6,209 nt of DNA from an uncultured Eubacteriales bacterium (GTDB lineage: Bacteria > Bacillota > Clostridia > Lachnospirales > Lachnospiraceae). A model generated the notes under the pieces. That model had not been told where the DNA came from. It made no database searches and worked only from the letters and a program-made list of their open reading frames with translations. Position numbers and translations under genes: made by a program. Numbering within the stretch: the stretch's first letter is position 1; each line of letters opens with the position of its first letter. The DNA lies in contig OMSZ01000048.1 in assembly GCA_900313855.1 (NCBI GenBank), positions 1-6,209 of the forward strand, in the 5' to 3' direction. Of this stretch, positions 1 through 6,103 are shown in pieces.

Positions 1-2154
1 AGTGTAAGACAGTACATAGAAGGTATTGTTGTTGACGAGGATGATGTCTTATCCATAGAGGTTGATAAGGCAAAAAAAGGTGAAATGCTTACAGCGGATG
101 TCATAGCTCTTTTGAATAAGCTTATAAAAAAGGATGGTGAGCTTAAGAAGGAATATGATGATAAGATAATTGCTATTAATAAAGAGCTTGAAAAGGTGAA
201 TGAAACAATAGGCGCTTTTGAGGCTTTAGAAAAGGCAAAGAATGAATTGGAAGGTGTTACAAAGCAGCTTGAAGGTGAGGAGCCAAAGCTTGTCACATTG
301 CAATCGGTATTAGATAATGCAAAGGCGCAGCATGCAGACAAGAGCAAGTTGGACAAAGAGGCAAACACTCTTGAGAATGAGCTCGGCAACTATGATTCTT
401 TGGAAGCACTTGATAAAGCGGTTGAGAGCCTTGTTGATACTAAGAATAAGAAGGATAAGGAGCTTAGACTTTTAAGTGAAAAGCTTGAGAATAATAAGGG
501 AGAGATCAATAAGCTTAATGATGAACTTAAACAGCTTAATGGTTCAGACACTTTGTTGTTAAAGCTTAATTCAGAGCTTGAGAAGATTAATGAAAAGAGG
601 AATGAAGCAGACGAACTTTCAAAAGAATTAATAGAGTATCTGGAGAAAGAGGAAGAATTAAAGAAAGCACAGCAGACATACAGGAAGGCAGATGAAGAAT
701 ACAATATTATCAATTCAAAGTATCAGTCTATGGAACAGGCTTTCCTTGATGGTCAGGCAGGAATTCTTGCAGGCAGGCTTGTTGACGGAATGCCTTGTCC
801 GGTCTGTGGTTCAACATCGCATCCTCATCCCGCACATTTGGCAGAAAGTGTTCCTACAGAGGAGGAGCTTGAAAAGTCAAAGAAGGAAAGTGAAGCAGCT
901 GATGCAAAAAGGCACAAAGAGGCTGAGAATGCAAGCGGTCTTAATAAGGCCTTAGAGACATTGAAGGATAAGCTTGGTAAGAAAATACAGAAGCTGCTAG
1001 GTGTTAATGAGATATCAGAGGCGGGCGAGAAATTAGCCGCGGTTAAAAATGAGTGTGAGGAGAAGTCGGATAATCTTAACAAAGATATTAAACAGGCAGA
1101 AGCAAAGATCAAAAGAAAGGCTGAACTTGAAAAGCTTATCCCGTCCTTTGAGAATGAAACAGAGAAGCTTGGCAGGATAATAGAGAATCTGAAAAATGAA
1201 ATAACAGCAAAAGAAACTGAGATAAAGGAAAAGGGAGAACAGGCAGAGAAGCTTCGCTCTACCCTTAAGTTTAACAGCAAAAAGGAAGCACAGACAAGGG
1301 TCGAAAGTCTTGCCATGCAGGCAAAGAAATTACAGGAATCATTTGATAATGCCGAGAAAGCGTTTAATGATCATAAGGTGACTGTTGAAAGGCTTAAGTC
1401 GAAGAAGGAGTCGTTAGAGAAGACTGTTAATGAGGGTAAGACTGCCGATATCACTATTATCAGGGAAAACCAGATAAAGCTTAACGGAGAACGTAATGAA
1501 TATAAGAATAGAACGGAAGAGATAGCGGCAAGGCTTAAGGCTAATGAATCATCCCTTAACAATATCAATAGTAGAAGTCAGACACTTACTAAGGATCAGA
1601 AGGAGCAGCAATGGGTTAATGCGTTAGCTGATACGGCAAGCGGTAAGCTTAAAGGCAAGGAAAGGATCATGCTTGAAACCTATATTCAGACTGCATATTT
1701 TGACAGGATAATCGGACGTGCCAACAAGAGATTTCTTACAATGTCTGACGGTCAGTATGAGCTTGTAAGAACAAAGGAATTTGGAAAGGGAAGTAATCAG
1801 AAGGGTTTGGATCTTGATGTGAAGGATCATTATAACGGAACGACAAGAAGTGTTAAGTCACTATCGGGAGGAGAATCATTTATGGCATCCCTGTCGCTGG
1901 CACTCGGACTTTCAGAGGAGGTACAATCCTCTGCGGGCGGGATTAATATCGAGACTATGTTTGTTGATGAGGGCTTTGGAACGCTTGATACTGACACACT
2001 TGATACAGCATACAAGGCGCTTACCAATCTTTCCGAAAGCAACAGATTAGTCGGTATTATCTCACATGTTACCGAGCTTAAGGAACGCATTGACAAGCAG
2101 ATAGTTATTACAAAGCAAAAGACCGGTGGAAGTACCGCTAAGATCATTGCCTGA
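1..2154 (+). CDS. sbcC: Exonuclease SbcC, ATPase subunit of SbcCD (5'-truncated by window edge)
   Basis: The reading frame is open from base 1, so the first ATG (85) is internal; 717 codons are present. SbcC is the Rad50-like ATPase that, with nuclease SbcD, cleaves DNA hairpins and blocked ends in the cytoplasm. Visible parts, numbered from base 1: a long Lys/Glu-rich coiled-coil arm (about 30-255), the zinc hook CPVCG with Cys266 and Cys269 that joins two molecules, a returning coiled-coil arm (about 280-540), then the C-terminal ATPase lobe. That lobe has the signature LSGGES (621-626), Walker B ending in VDEG with Asp656/Glu657, the D-loop residues TLD (661-663) and the switch histidine His689. 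SbcC is usually about 1,000-1,050 residues, so roughly 300 N-terminal residues with Walker A lie upstream. sbcD is normally the preceding gene but is outside the window. No frameshift or lesion is seen. The family call is secure. Confidence 0.96.
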   Translation, partial: SVRQYIEGIVVDEDDVLSIEVDKAKKGEMLTADVIALLNKLIKKDGELKKEYDDKIIAINKELEKVNETIGAFEALEKAKNELEGVTKQLEGEEPKLVTLQSVLDNAKAQHADKSKLDKEANTLENELGNYDSLEALDKAVESLVDTKNKKDKELRLLSEKLENNKGEINKLNDELKQLNGSDTLLLKLNSELEKINEKRNEADELSKELIEYLEKEEELKKAQQTYRKADEEYNIINSKYQSMEQAFLDGQAGILAGRLVDGMPCPVCGSTSHPHPAHLAESVPTEEELEKSKKESEAADAKRHKEAENASGLNKALETLKDKLGKKIQKLLGVNEISEAGEKLAAVKNECEEKSDNLNKDIKQAEAKIKRKAELEKLIPSFENETEKLGRIIENLKNEITAKETEIKEKGEQAEKLRSTLKFNSKKEAQTRVESLAMQAKKLQESFDNAEKAFNDHKVTVERLKSKKESLEKTVNEGKTADITIIRENQIKLNGERNEYKNRTEEIAARLKANESSLNNINSRSQTLTKDQKEQQWVNALADTASGKLKGKERIMLETYIQTAYFDRIIGRANKRFLTMSDGQYELVRTKEFGKGSNQKGLDLDVKDHYNGTTRSVKSLSGGESFMASLSLALGLSEEVQSSAGGINIETMFVDEGFGTLDTDTLDTAYKALTNLSESNRLVGIISHVTELKERIDKQIVITKQKTGGSTAKIIA

Positions 2155-2169
2155 TTGTTAAGCCGACGG

Positions 2170-2198
2170 TTGTTGATCTTGTCGAAATCTGTTATTAT
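2170..2198 (+). promoter_or_regulatory. Candidate sigma-A promoter for the ABC exporter operon
   Basis: TTGTTG (2170-2175) and TATTAT (2193-2198) are separated by 17 bases, the ideal spacing. Transcription from here would start near 2205 and give a leader of about 100 bases. A perfect TATAAT also lies at 2282-2287, but it has no clear -35 box and would leave only about 12 bases before the ATG, so it is the weaker candidate. No convincing intrinsic terminator for sbcC is seen between the genes, so readthrough from sbcC is possible. Confidence 0.5.
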
Positions 2199-2306
2199 AT
2201 TATGCATGATGATACCCCTTCTTTATAGAAACGCAGGTGGGGTTAGTCTTGAATATTAATATATTTTCTCAATTAAAGAAGTATAATTATTATTTGGAGG
2301 AGAGAA

Positions 2307-3023
2307 ATGCTTAAAGTTCAGAATTATTCAAAATCTTATGGTGGGGAAACAAAGGCGGCAGACAATGTGACACTTGACGTGGAAAGCGGAGATATCTACG
2401 GATTTATCGGGCACAACGGAGCGGGCAAATCCACAACGATACGTGCAATCGTAGGCGTGCTTGATTTTACGGAGGGTGATATTTATATTGACGGGCATTC
2501 CGTTAAGGATGAACCGTTAGAGTGTAAGAAGATCACAGCTTATATCCCGGACAATCCGGATCTTTACGAGAATCTGACAGGGATCCAGTATCTTAATTTT
2601 GTCGCTGATGTTTTTGAGATCAGTGCGGCAGAGAGGGAAGAACGGATCAGGAAATACGCTGATATGTTTGAGATAACGGAGGCTTTAGGAGATCTTATAA
2701 GCTCTTATTCCCATGGTATGAAGCAGAAGGTGGCTATTATTTCCGCGCTTATACATGATCCAAAGCTTCTTGTTTTAGACGAGCCGTTTGTAGGACTTGA
2801 TCCGAAGGCGACATTTACACTTAAAGAGATAATGCACGAGATGTGCGGTAAGGGGACTGCGATATTCTTTTCGACACATGTTCTGGATGTGGCGGAGAAG
2901 CTCTGTAATAAGATCGCGATAATCAAGAAGGGAAAGATAATTACTTCCGGAACGATAGAGGAGCTTACGCATGGTCAGTCCTTAGAGGAGGCTTTTTTGG
3001 AGGTGTACGATGCGGGGAAATAG
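2307..3023 (+). CDS. ABC transporter ATP-binding protein (ABC-2 exporter type)
   Basis: This is a 238-residue nucleotide-binding subunit that hydrolyses ATP on the cytoplasmic face to drive the membrane protein encoded next. Motifs: Walker A GHNGAGKST (35-43), Q-loop region YIPDNPDLY (80-88), signature YSHGMKQ (135-141), Walker B LLVLDEP (155-161) with catalytic Glu160, D-loop GLD (164-166) and switch His192. The SHGMKQ signature in place of LSGGQ, and an acidic residue where most families have the Q-loop glutamine, are common in the Firmicutes exporter-type ATPases related to EcsA and YxlF. The start is fixed by GGAGGAG at 2296-2302, four bases before the ATG. The length is normal for a single domain without extensions. 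The substrate cannot be read from sequence; peptide, lipid or drug export are all possible. The pairing with the downstream permease is firm because the two genes overlap. Confidence 0.93.
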   Translation: MLKVQNYSKSYGGETKAADNVTLDVESGDIYGFIGHNGAGKSTTIRAIVGVLDFTEGDIYIDGHSVKDEPLECKKITAYIPDNPDLYENLTGIQYLNFVADVFEISAAEREERIRKYADMFEITEALGDLISSYSHGMKQKVAIISALIHDPKLLVLDEPFVGLDPKATFTLKEIMHEMCGKGTAIFFSTHVLDVAEKLCNKIAIIKKGKIITSGTIEELTHGQSLEEAFLEVYDAGK

Positions 3024-4614
3024 TATTCTTTTTAAGACACTTCTTTTATCTACGAGCCAAAGGAATATATACAAATATACAAAGGAAAAAAAGAAAAAGG
3101 GCAGGATTATTACAGCATATATCGGTATTTTCTGTCTGTATGCAATGCTTATAGGCTACAGTCTTGCTACCTGTATTGGTTACGGAAAGATGGGGCTTAT
3201 CAATGCGGTTCCTGCAATCTGCGAGGTTACGTTAAGCACGCTTTCTTTTATATTTACATTTTTTAAGACAAACGGATATCTGTTTAATTTCAAGGAATAT
3301 GATATGCTTATGTCCCTTCCTTTTGAGGCAAAAACGATTGCTGCATGTAAGTTTCTGTACATGTATGTCAAAAGTCTGCCCTGGTACTTAAGTATTTCTG
3401 TTGCTATGCTTATAGGCTACGGAGTCTTTGCTCATCCTGCCGGTATCGTCTATCCGCTGTGGATATTCCTTACGCTTGTTCTTCCATTAATACCGATGCT
3501 TTTGGCGGCGTTTGCCGGCTTTATTATAGCAAAGATCGGATCGCATTTTAAGAAGAATAATATTGTTCAGACTATCCTTACGTTTATTTTTATAATATTC
3601 TGTTTTTCAATACGATATATAATCGATGCGCTTATTAAGGATGATAAGGTGGAGCAGACGCTTGAGACCATCAAAAATGCAAATGATAAGGTCGGAAGTG
3701 TTTATCTGCCTGTTAAGTGGTTTAAGAATGCGATTCTTTATCAGGGTATATCTGATGTGCTTCTTCTTATCGGCGTATCTCTTATACTCTTTTCCGTAGT
3801 ATTTCATATTGTAGGTAAGTCGTACCGGAATATTAATTCCGCGCTTACCTCGCATGAAGTGTCACGGAATTATAAGCTGAAGGCACAGAAGAAGAACAGT
3901 GTTGTTAATGCTATTGCATTTAAGGAGTTTAAGAGGATGACAGGCTCCACGGTATATCTTACCAATGTTGCGATGGGTGAAGTGCTTTCGGTTATTTTCG
4001 GAGTGGTTACGCTGATATTAGGCTTTAATAAGATAGTAGCGGTAGTTACCCAGAATGCGCCGTTTGATCCGGCTATATTACAGCCGGCAATACCGTTTAT
4101 CCTGTATTTCTTTATTGGCATGGTAGCATCAACGGTCTGCTCACCTTCCTTAGAGGGTAAGAATTACTGGATAGTTCAAAGTCTTCCAATATCTAAGAAA
4201 ACGCTTTATAGGGGAAAGATGCTTTTTAATATGTATCTGACAGTTCCGTTTATGCTGTTTGGAATTATCTGCATGTGCATTTCCGCAAAGGTTCCTTTGA
4301 TCAATACTGTGCTTTATATGATTCTCGGTGTTGCACTATGTGCCTTTTCTACGACGTGGGGATGTGTCTGTGGTATCAGATTCATGCGTCTTGACTGGGA
4401 GAACGAGATAGAGGTTATCAAGCAGAGTGCGGCTGTTGCAATATATATGTTACCTAATATGTTTGCTGTAATGGGGCTTGTTGTGTTTGTGGTCATTCTG
4501 GGCATGCACGTAGATCATAAGATCATTGCGATAATAATGATCGTTATAGCATCAGTATTGGCATTCTTAAGCTATCTCAGGGCGATGGCATTGGCGAAAA
4601 GAAATATCAAATAA
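3010..4614 (+). CDS. ABC-2 type exporter membrane protein, large 12-helix form
   Basis: This is a 534-residue polytopic membrane protein, the likely transmembrane partner of the ATPase encoded just upstream. The ATG lies 14 bases inside the ATPase gene and is preceded by GGAGG (2999-3003), a layout that suggests translational coupling. A basic N-terminal stretch (KEKKKK, 25-30) precedes about twelve hydrophobic segments, near 33-57, 62-86, 122-140, 147-175, 185-208, 247-268, 318-338, 359-378, 407-426, 431-457, 474-499 and 504-524, with a hydrophilic cytoplasmic stretch at about 270-312. Two similar motifs, SLPFEAKT (102-109) and SLPISKKT (391-398), sit at matching places in the two halves and suggest an internally duplicated fold. 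The length and these motifs fit the Firmicutes family of putative large ABC exporters (I think Pfam ABC_tran_2). No catalytic or substrate-specific residues can be named, and the cargo is unknown. Confidence 0.85.
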   Translation: MRGNSILFKTLLLSTSQRNIYKYTKEKKKKGRIITAYIGIFCLYAMLIGYSLATCIGYGKMGLINAVPAICEVTLSTLSFIFTFFKTNGYLFNFKEYDMLMSLPFEAKTIAACKFLYMYVKSLPWYLSISVAMLIGYGVFAHPAGIVYPLWIFLTLVLPLIPMLLAAFAGFIIAKIGSHFKKNNIVQTILTFIFIIFCFSIRYIIDALIKDDKVEQTLETIKNANDKVGSVYLPVKWFKNAILYQGISDVLLLIGVSLILFSVVFHIVGKSYRNINSALTSHEVSRNYKLKAQKKNSVVNAIAFKEFKRMTGSTVYLTNVAMGEVLSVIFGVVTLILGFNKIVAVVTQNAPFDPAILQPAIPFILYFFIGMVASTVCSPSLEGKNYWIVQSLPISKKTLYRGKMLFNMYLTVPFMLFGIICMCISAKVPLINTVLYMILGVALCAFSTTWGCVCGIRFMRLDWENEIEVIKQSAAVAIYMLPNMFAVMGLVVFVVILGMHVDHKIIAIIMIVIASVLAFLSYLRAMALAKRNIK

Positions 4615-4646
4615 CAAATGTTCGTGAAATGATCGTGATTATCCAT

Positions 4647-4676
4647 TTGATTTTGCAGTATGTGATGTAGTATAAT
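4647..4676 (+). promoter_or_regulatory. Probable sigma-A promoter of luxS
   Basis: TTGATT (4647-4652) and a perfect TATAAT (4671-4676) are separated by 18 bases. The expected start near 4683 gives a leader of about 107 bases containing the long inverted repeat. A second TATAAT at 4683-4688 has no good -35 partner. The direct repeat TCGTGA at 4622-4627 and 4633-4638, 11 bases apart, lies just upstream of the -35 box. Confidence 0.6.
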
Positions 4677-4695
4677 TATCGCTATAATTAATGTG

Positions 4696-4763
4696 TAGGC
4701 AATTGCGAAACTCAAATCTTATGTTTTGCTTTTGTGCATATCATATAGTTTCGCAATTACCTA
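4696..4763 (+). repeat. 17-base inverted repeat (hairpin) in the luxS leader
   Basis: The left arm TAGGCAATTGCGAAACT (4696-4712) and right arm AGTTTCGCAATTACCTA (4747-4763) pair at 16 of 17 positions; the only mismatch is C4700 opposite A4759. The 34-base loop is A/T rich and can form a small inner TATG/CATA stem (4720-4723 with 4737-4740). No T-run follows, so it is not an intrinsic terminator. It lies between the probable promoter and the ribosome binding site at 4774-4779, leaving that site unpaired. It may be an mRNA-stabilising or regulatory 5' hairpin, or a pair of operator half-sites. I do not recognise it as a known riboswitch. Confidence 0.75.
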
Positions 4764-4773
4764 TAAGTTTAAC

Positions 4774-4779
4774 AGGAGG
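4774..4779 (+). promoter_or_regulatory. Ribosome binding site that fixes the luxS start
   Basis: AGGAGG lies ten bases before the ATG at 4790. This, and the conserved LuxS N-terminus beginning MELIQSFSVDHT, rejects the longer in-frame start at 4691. That ATG has no Shine-Dalgarno sequence and would translate through the leader hairpin. Confidence 0.85.
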
Positions 4780-4789
4780 AGTAATATAT

Positions 4790-5314
4790 ATGGAATTAAT
4801 ACAGAGCTTTTCAGTAGACCACACTCTTATTGTACCCGGTATTTTTACAAGCAGGGTTGACTATTTGGGAGAATATTTTGTTACCACCTACGATATAAGA
4901 CTTAAAAGACCTAACAGGGAGCCGGTTATCGATGTTGCGGCAATGCATTCGCTTGAGCATATAATCGCAACGTATCTTCGTAACGACCCTGACTGGAAGG
5001 ACGAGGTTATCTACTGGGGTCCTATGGGCTGCCTTACAGGTTTCTATCTCATACTCAAAGGTAATCGCGCTTCGAAGGATATATATGAGCTGATACTTAA
5101 AGCATTCAAGTCAGTAAGCAGCGTAGAAGAGGTGCCGGGCACTACCCCGCAAAACTGCGGATATTACCGCATGCACAATCTTGAGATGGCTAAGTGGTAT
5201 GCCAAAGAGTTTGCTTCTTATCTTGAGGAAAATGCGGATAATGACGCTATCTTTGAGTATCCGAAAACCGAACGTCTTGTGACGGATGACGGACAGCATT
5301 TCTTTGATTCGTGA
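4790..5314 (+). CDS. luxS: S-ribosylhomocysteine lyase LuxS (AI-2 synthase)
   Basis: This 174-residue cytoplasmic metalloenzyme cleaves S-ribosylhomocysteine to homocysteine and 4,5-dihydroxy-2,3-pentanedione, which cyclises to autoinducer-2. It thus links the activated methyl cycle to AI-2 production. Key residues are all present: the HSLEH metal motif with His53 and His57 and general base Glu56, the third metal ligand Cys123 in QNCGYYRMH, the catalytic Cys81 in PMGCLTGFY, and substrate-side His11 and Arg37. Bacillus LuxS is about 157 residues; the extra length is a polar C-terminal tail (about 155-174) that I regard as ordinary variation rather than a new domain. The gene has its own promoter, a hairpin leader and a strong terminator, so it is probably monocistronic. 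No pfs/mtnN partner gene is adjacent in this window. It appears intact and functional. Confidence 0.97.
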   Translation: MELIQSFSVDHTLIVPGIFTSRVDYLGEYFVTTYDIRLKRPNREPVIDVAAMHSLEHIIATYLRNDPDWKDEVIYWGPMGCLTGFYLILKGNRASKDIYELILKAFKSVSSVEEVPGTTPQNCGYYRMHNLEMAKWYAKEFASYLEENADNDAIFEYPKTERLVTDDGQHFFDS

Positions 5315-5366
5315 GTATATCAATAAGTTATAATGTCGTGATGGATTTTGCGAGTCCTTAAATTAC

Positions 5367-5409
5367 AGATAACAGCCTGAGTGATATATCATTCAGGCTG
5401 TTATCTTTT
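5367..5409 (+). terminator. Intrinsic terminator of luxS
   Basis: There is a perfect or near-perfect stem of 18 pairs (5367-5384 with 5389-5406, including one G-T pair at 5381/5392) closed by the tetraloop TATA at 5385-5388. It is followed by a short T-run (5406-5409) and then A/T-rich sequence. The core AACAGCCTGA/TCAGGCTGTT is GC-rich enough for a strong Rho-independent terminator. The opposite strand has only A/T-rich sequence beyond the stem and no gene aimed at it, so the + orientation is preferred. Confidence 0.88.
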
Positions 5410-5417
5410 ATAATTGA

Positions 5418-5654
5418 TATCGGGGAAGAACTAATGAAGTGGACCGCGAAGGTGATGTTCTTAAGAATCTGGCTGCTCAGCGTCTCAAGGCTGATCCGGG
5501 GGCATATTCAAGCTATTGTAATGATGGCTTTGAACTGCTGGCTATTATTGTGGAGCGGGTAACCGGAATGGACTATACAAGTTATGTTGAGAAGAATATT
5601 GCCGGAAAGATTGGTGCTACATCTATAGGAACTGCTTATAACAAATACTCTTGA
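5418..5654 (+). pseudogene. Remnant of a serine beta-lactamase-like (class C/PBP4*-type) hydrolase
   Basis: The open frame runs from the stop at 5415-5417 to a TGA at 5652-5654; a GTG at 5439 could start a 71-residue peptide, but it has no good Shine-Dalgarno sequence. The text QRLKADPGAYSSYCNDGFELLAI and onward matches the middle of the class C beta-lactamase/esterase family. There Tyr-Cys-Asn (codons 26-28 counted from the GTG) stands for the conserved YxN motif with its catalytic tyrosine, followed by the usual VERVTGMDYTSYVEKNI helix. The SxxK nucleophile motif that should lie upstream and the KTG-like motif downstream are both missing, and full-length members exceed 300 residues. The fragment begins immediately after the luxS terminator and has lost both ends, so it cannot be an active enzyme. 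It is best read as a relic left by deletion or recombination. Confidence 0.7.
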
Positions 5655-5707
5655 AAAATTATGCCGATTTGGTAAAATAATTAACAAAAGAGGGGGGTGA
5701 GCATTAT

Positions 5708-6103
5708 ATGGGATATCGCTTGGACAAAGAAGCAATCGAAGCAGCAAGAAAAGCATATGATGCAATGACAGAGGAGCAGAAGGCGAAGGTACCTGCGGAT
5801 AAATTAAAGAAGCTGATAGATGCCGAGAAATCTTTGGAAAAGGCGGAAAGGATGATAGACTCTATTAATAGACTTCCTTCGAGCGATAATGTTGTTGAGG
5901 AGGATAAGGCTGTGATTAAAGCAGCAAGAAGTGAATATGACGCACTTACTGGGGAGCAGAAGGCGAAAGTGCCTGTGGATAAATTAAAGGAACTGGCAGA
6001 TGCTGAGAAAGCTTTGGAGGAAGTAGAGAAAAAAACGCAGAATGTGGCGTGGGTACAAAAACACCAACGGGATATGCAACATCAGCATAACGTTAAGCAT
6101 TAA
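5708..6103 (+). CDS. Short Lys/Glu-rich repeat protein, probable fragment of a surface protein
   Basis: This is a 131-codon frame with a possible Shine-Dalgarno stretch (AGGGGGGTGA, 5691-5700) seven bases before the ATG. Nearly all of it is made of 1.75 copies of a 60-residue helical unit typified by AARxxYDAxTxEQKAKVPxDKLKxLxDAEKxLE. Between the copies is the linker MIDSINRLPSSDNVVEED. I know such units from large secreted or wall-attached Firmicutes proteins, where they form helical stalk or spacer regions near the C-terminus. Here there is no signal peptide, membrane segment, LPxTG motif or other domain. The tail after the second copy (QNVAWVQKHQRDMQHQHNVKH) is unlike the repeat and looks like out-of-frame or foreign sequence. 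It could be a small expressed cytoplasmic helical protein, but a broken piece of a larger gene is more likely. Function is unknown. Confidence 0.5.
   Translation: MGYRLDKEAIEAARKAYDAMTEEQKAKVPADKLKKLIDAEKSLEKAERMIDSINRLPSSDNVVEEDKAVIKAARSEYDALTGEQKAKVPVDKLKELADAEKALEEVEKKTQNVAWVQKHQRDMQHQHNVKH
5723..6037 (+). repeat. Tandem 180-base coding repeat (60 residues), 1.75 copies
   Basis: Copy 1 spans 5723-5902 and the partial copy 2 spans 5903 to about 6037, in register at exactly 180 bases. Over the first 44 residues 29 are identical by my alignment, and DNA tracts such as GAGCAGAAGGCGAA and GATAAATTAAAG are shared exactly. The second copy stops matching at the A7 run at 6029-6035. The divergence shows an old duplication kept in frame, as expected for a repeat array in a once longer protein. 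Confidence 0.85.

Noticed and set aside
85..87. ATG as the start of the sbcC-like gene
   Set aside because: The frame is open back to base 1 and lacks the Walker A domain every SbcC has; the true start is upstream of the window.
825..1316. Ser/Leu/Phe-rich open frame on the minus strand, and similar ones at 390-713 and 1371-1568
   Set aside because: They are mirror images of Lys/Glu-rich coiled-coil codons in sbcC, with no ribosome binding site or family resemblance.
2214..2243. ACCCC/GGGGT stem as a terminator of sbcC
   Set aside because: Only five pairs with a 20-base loop and no following T-run.
4691..4789. Longer luxS start giving 33 extra N-terminal residues
   Set aside because: It has no ribosome binding site and runs through the leader hairpin, and the LuxS N-terminus is conserved from the ATG at 4790, which has AGGAGG ten bases upstream.
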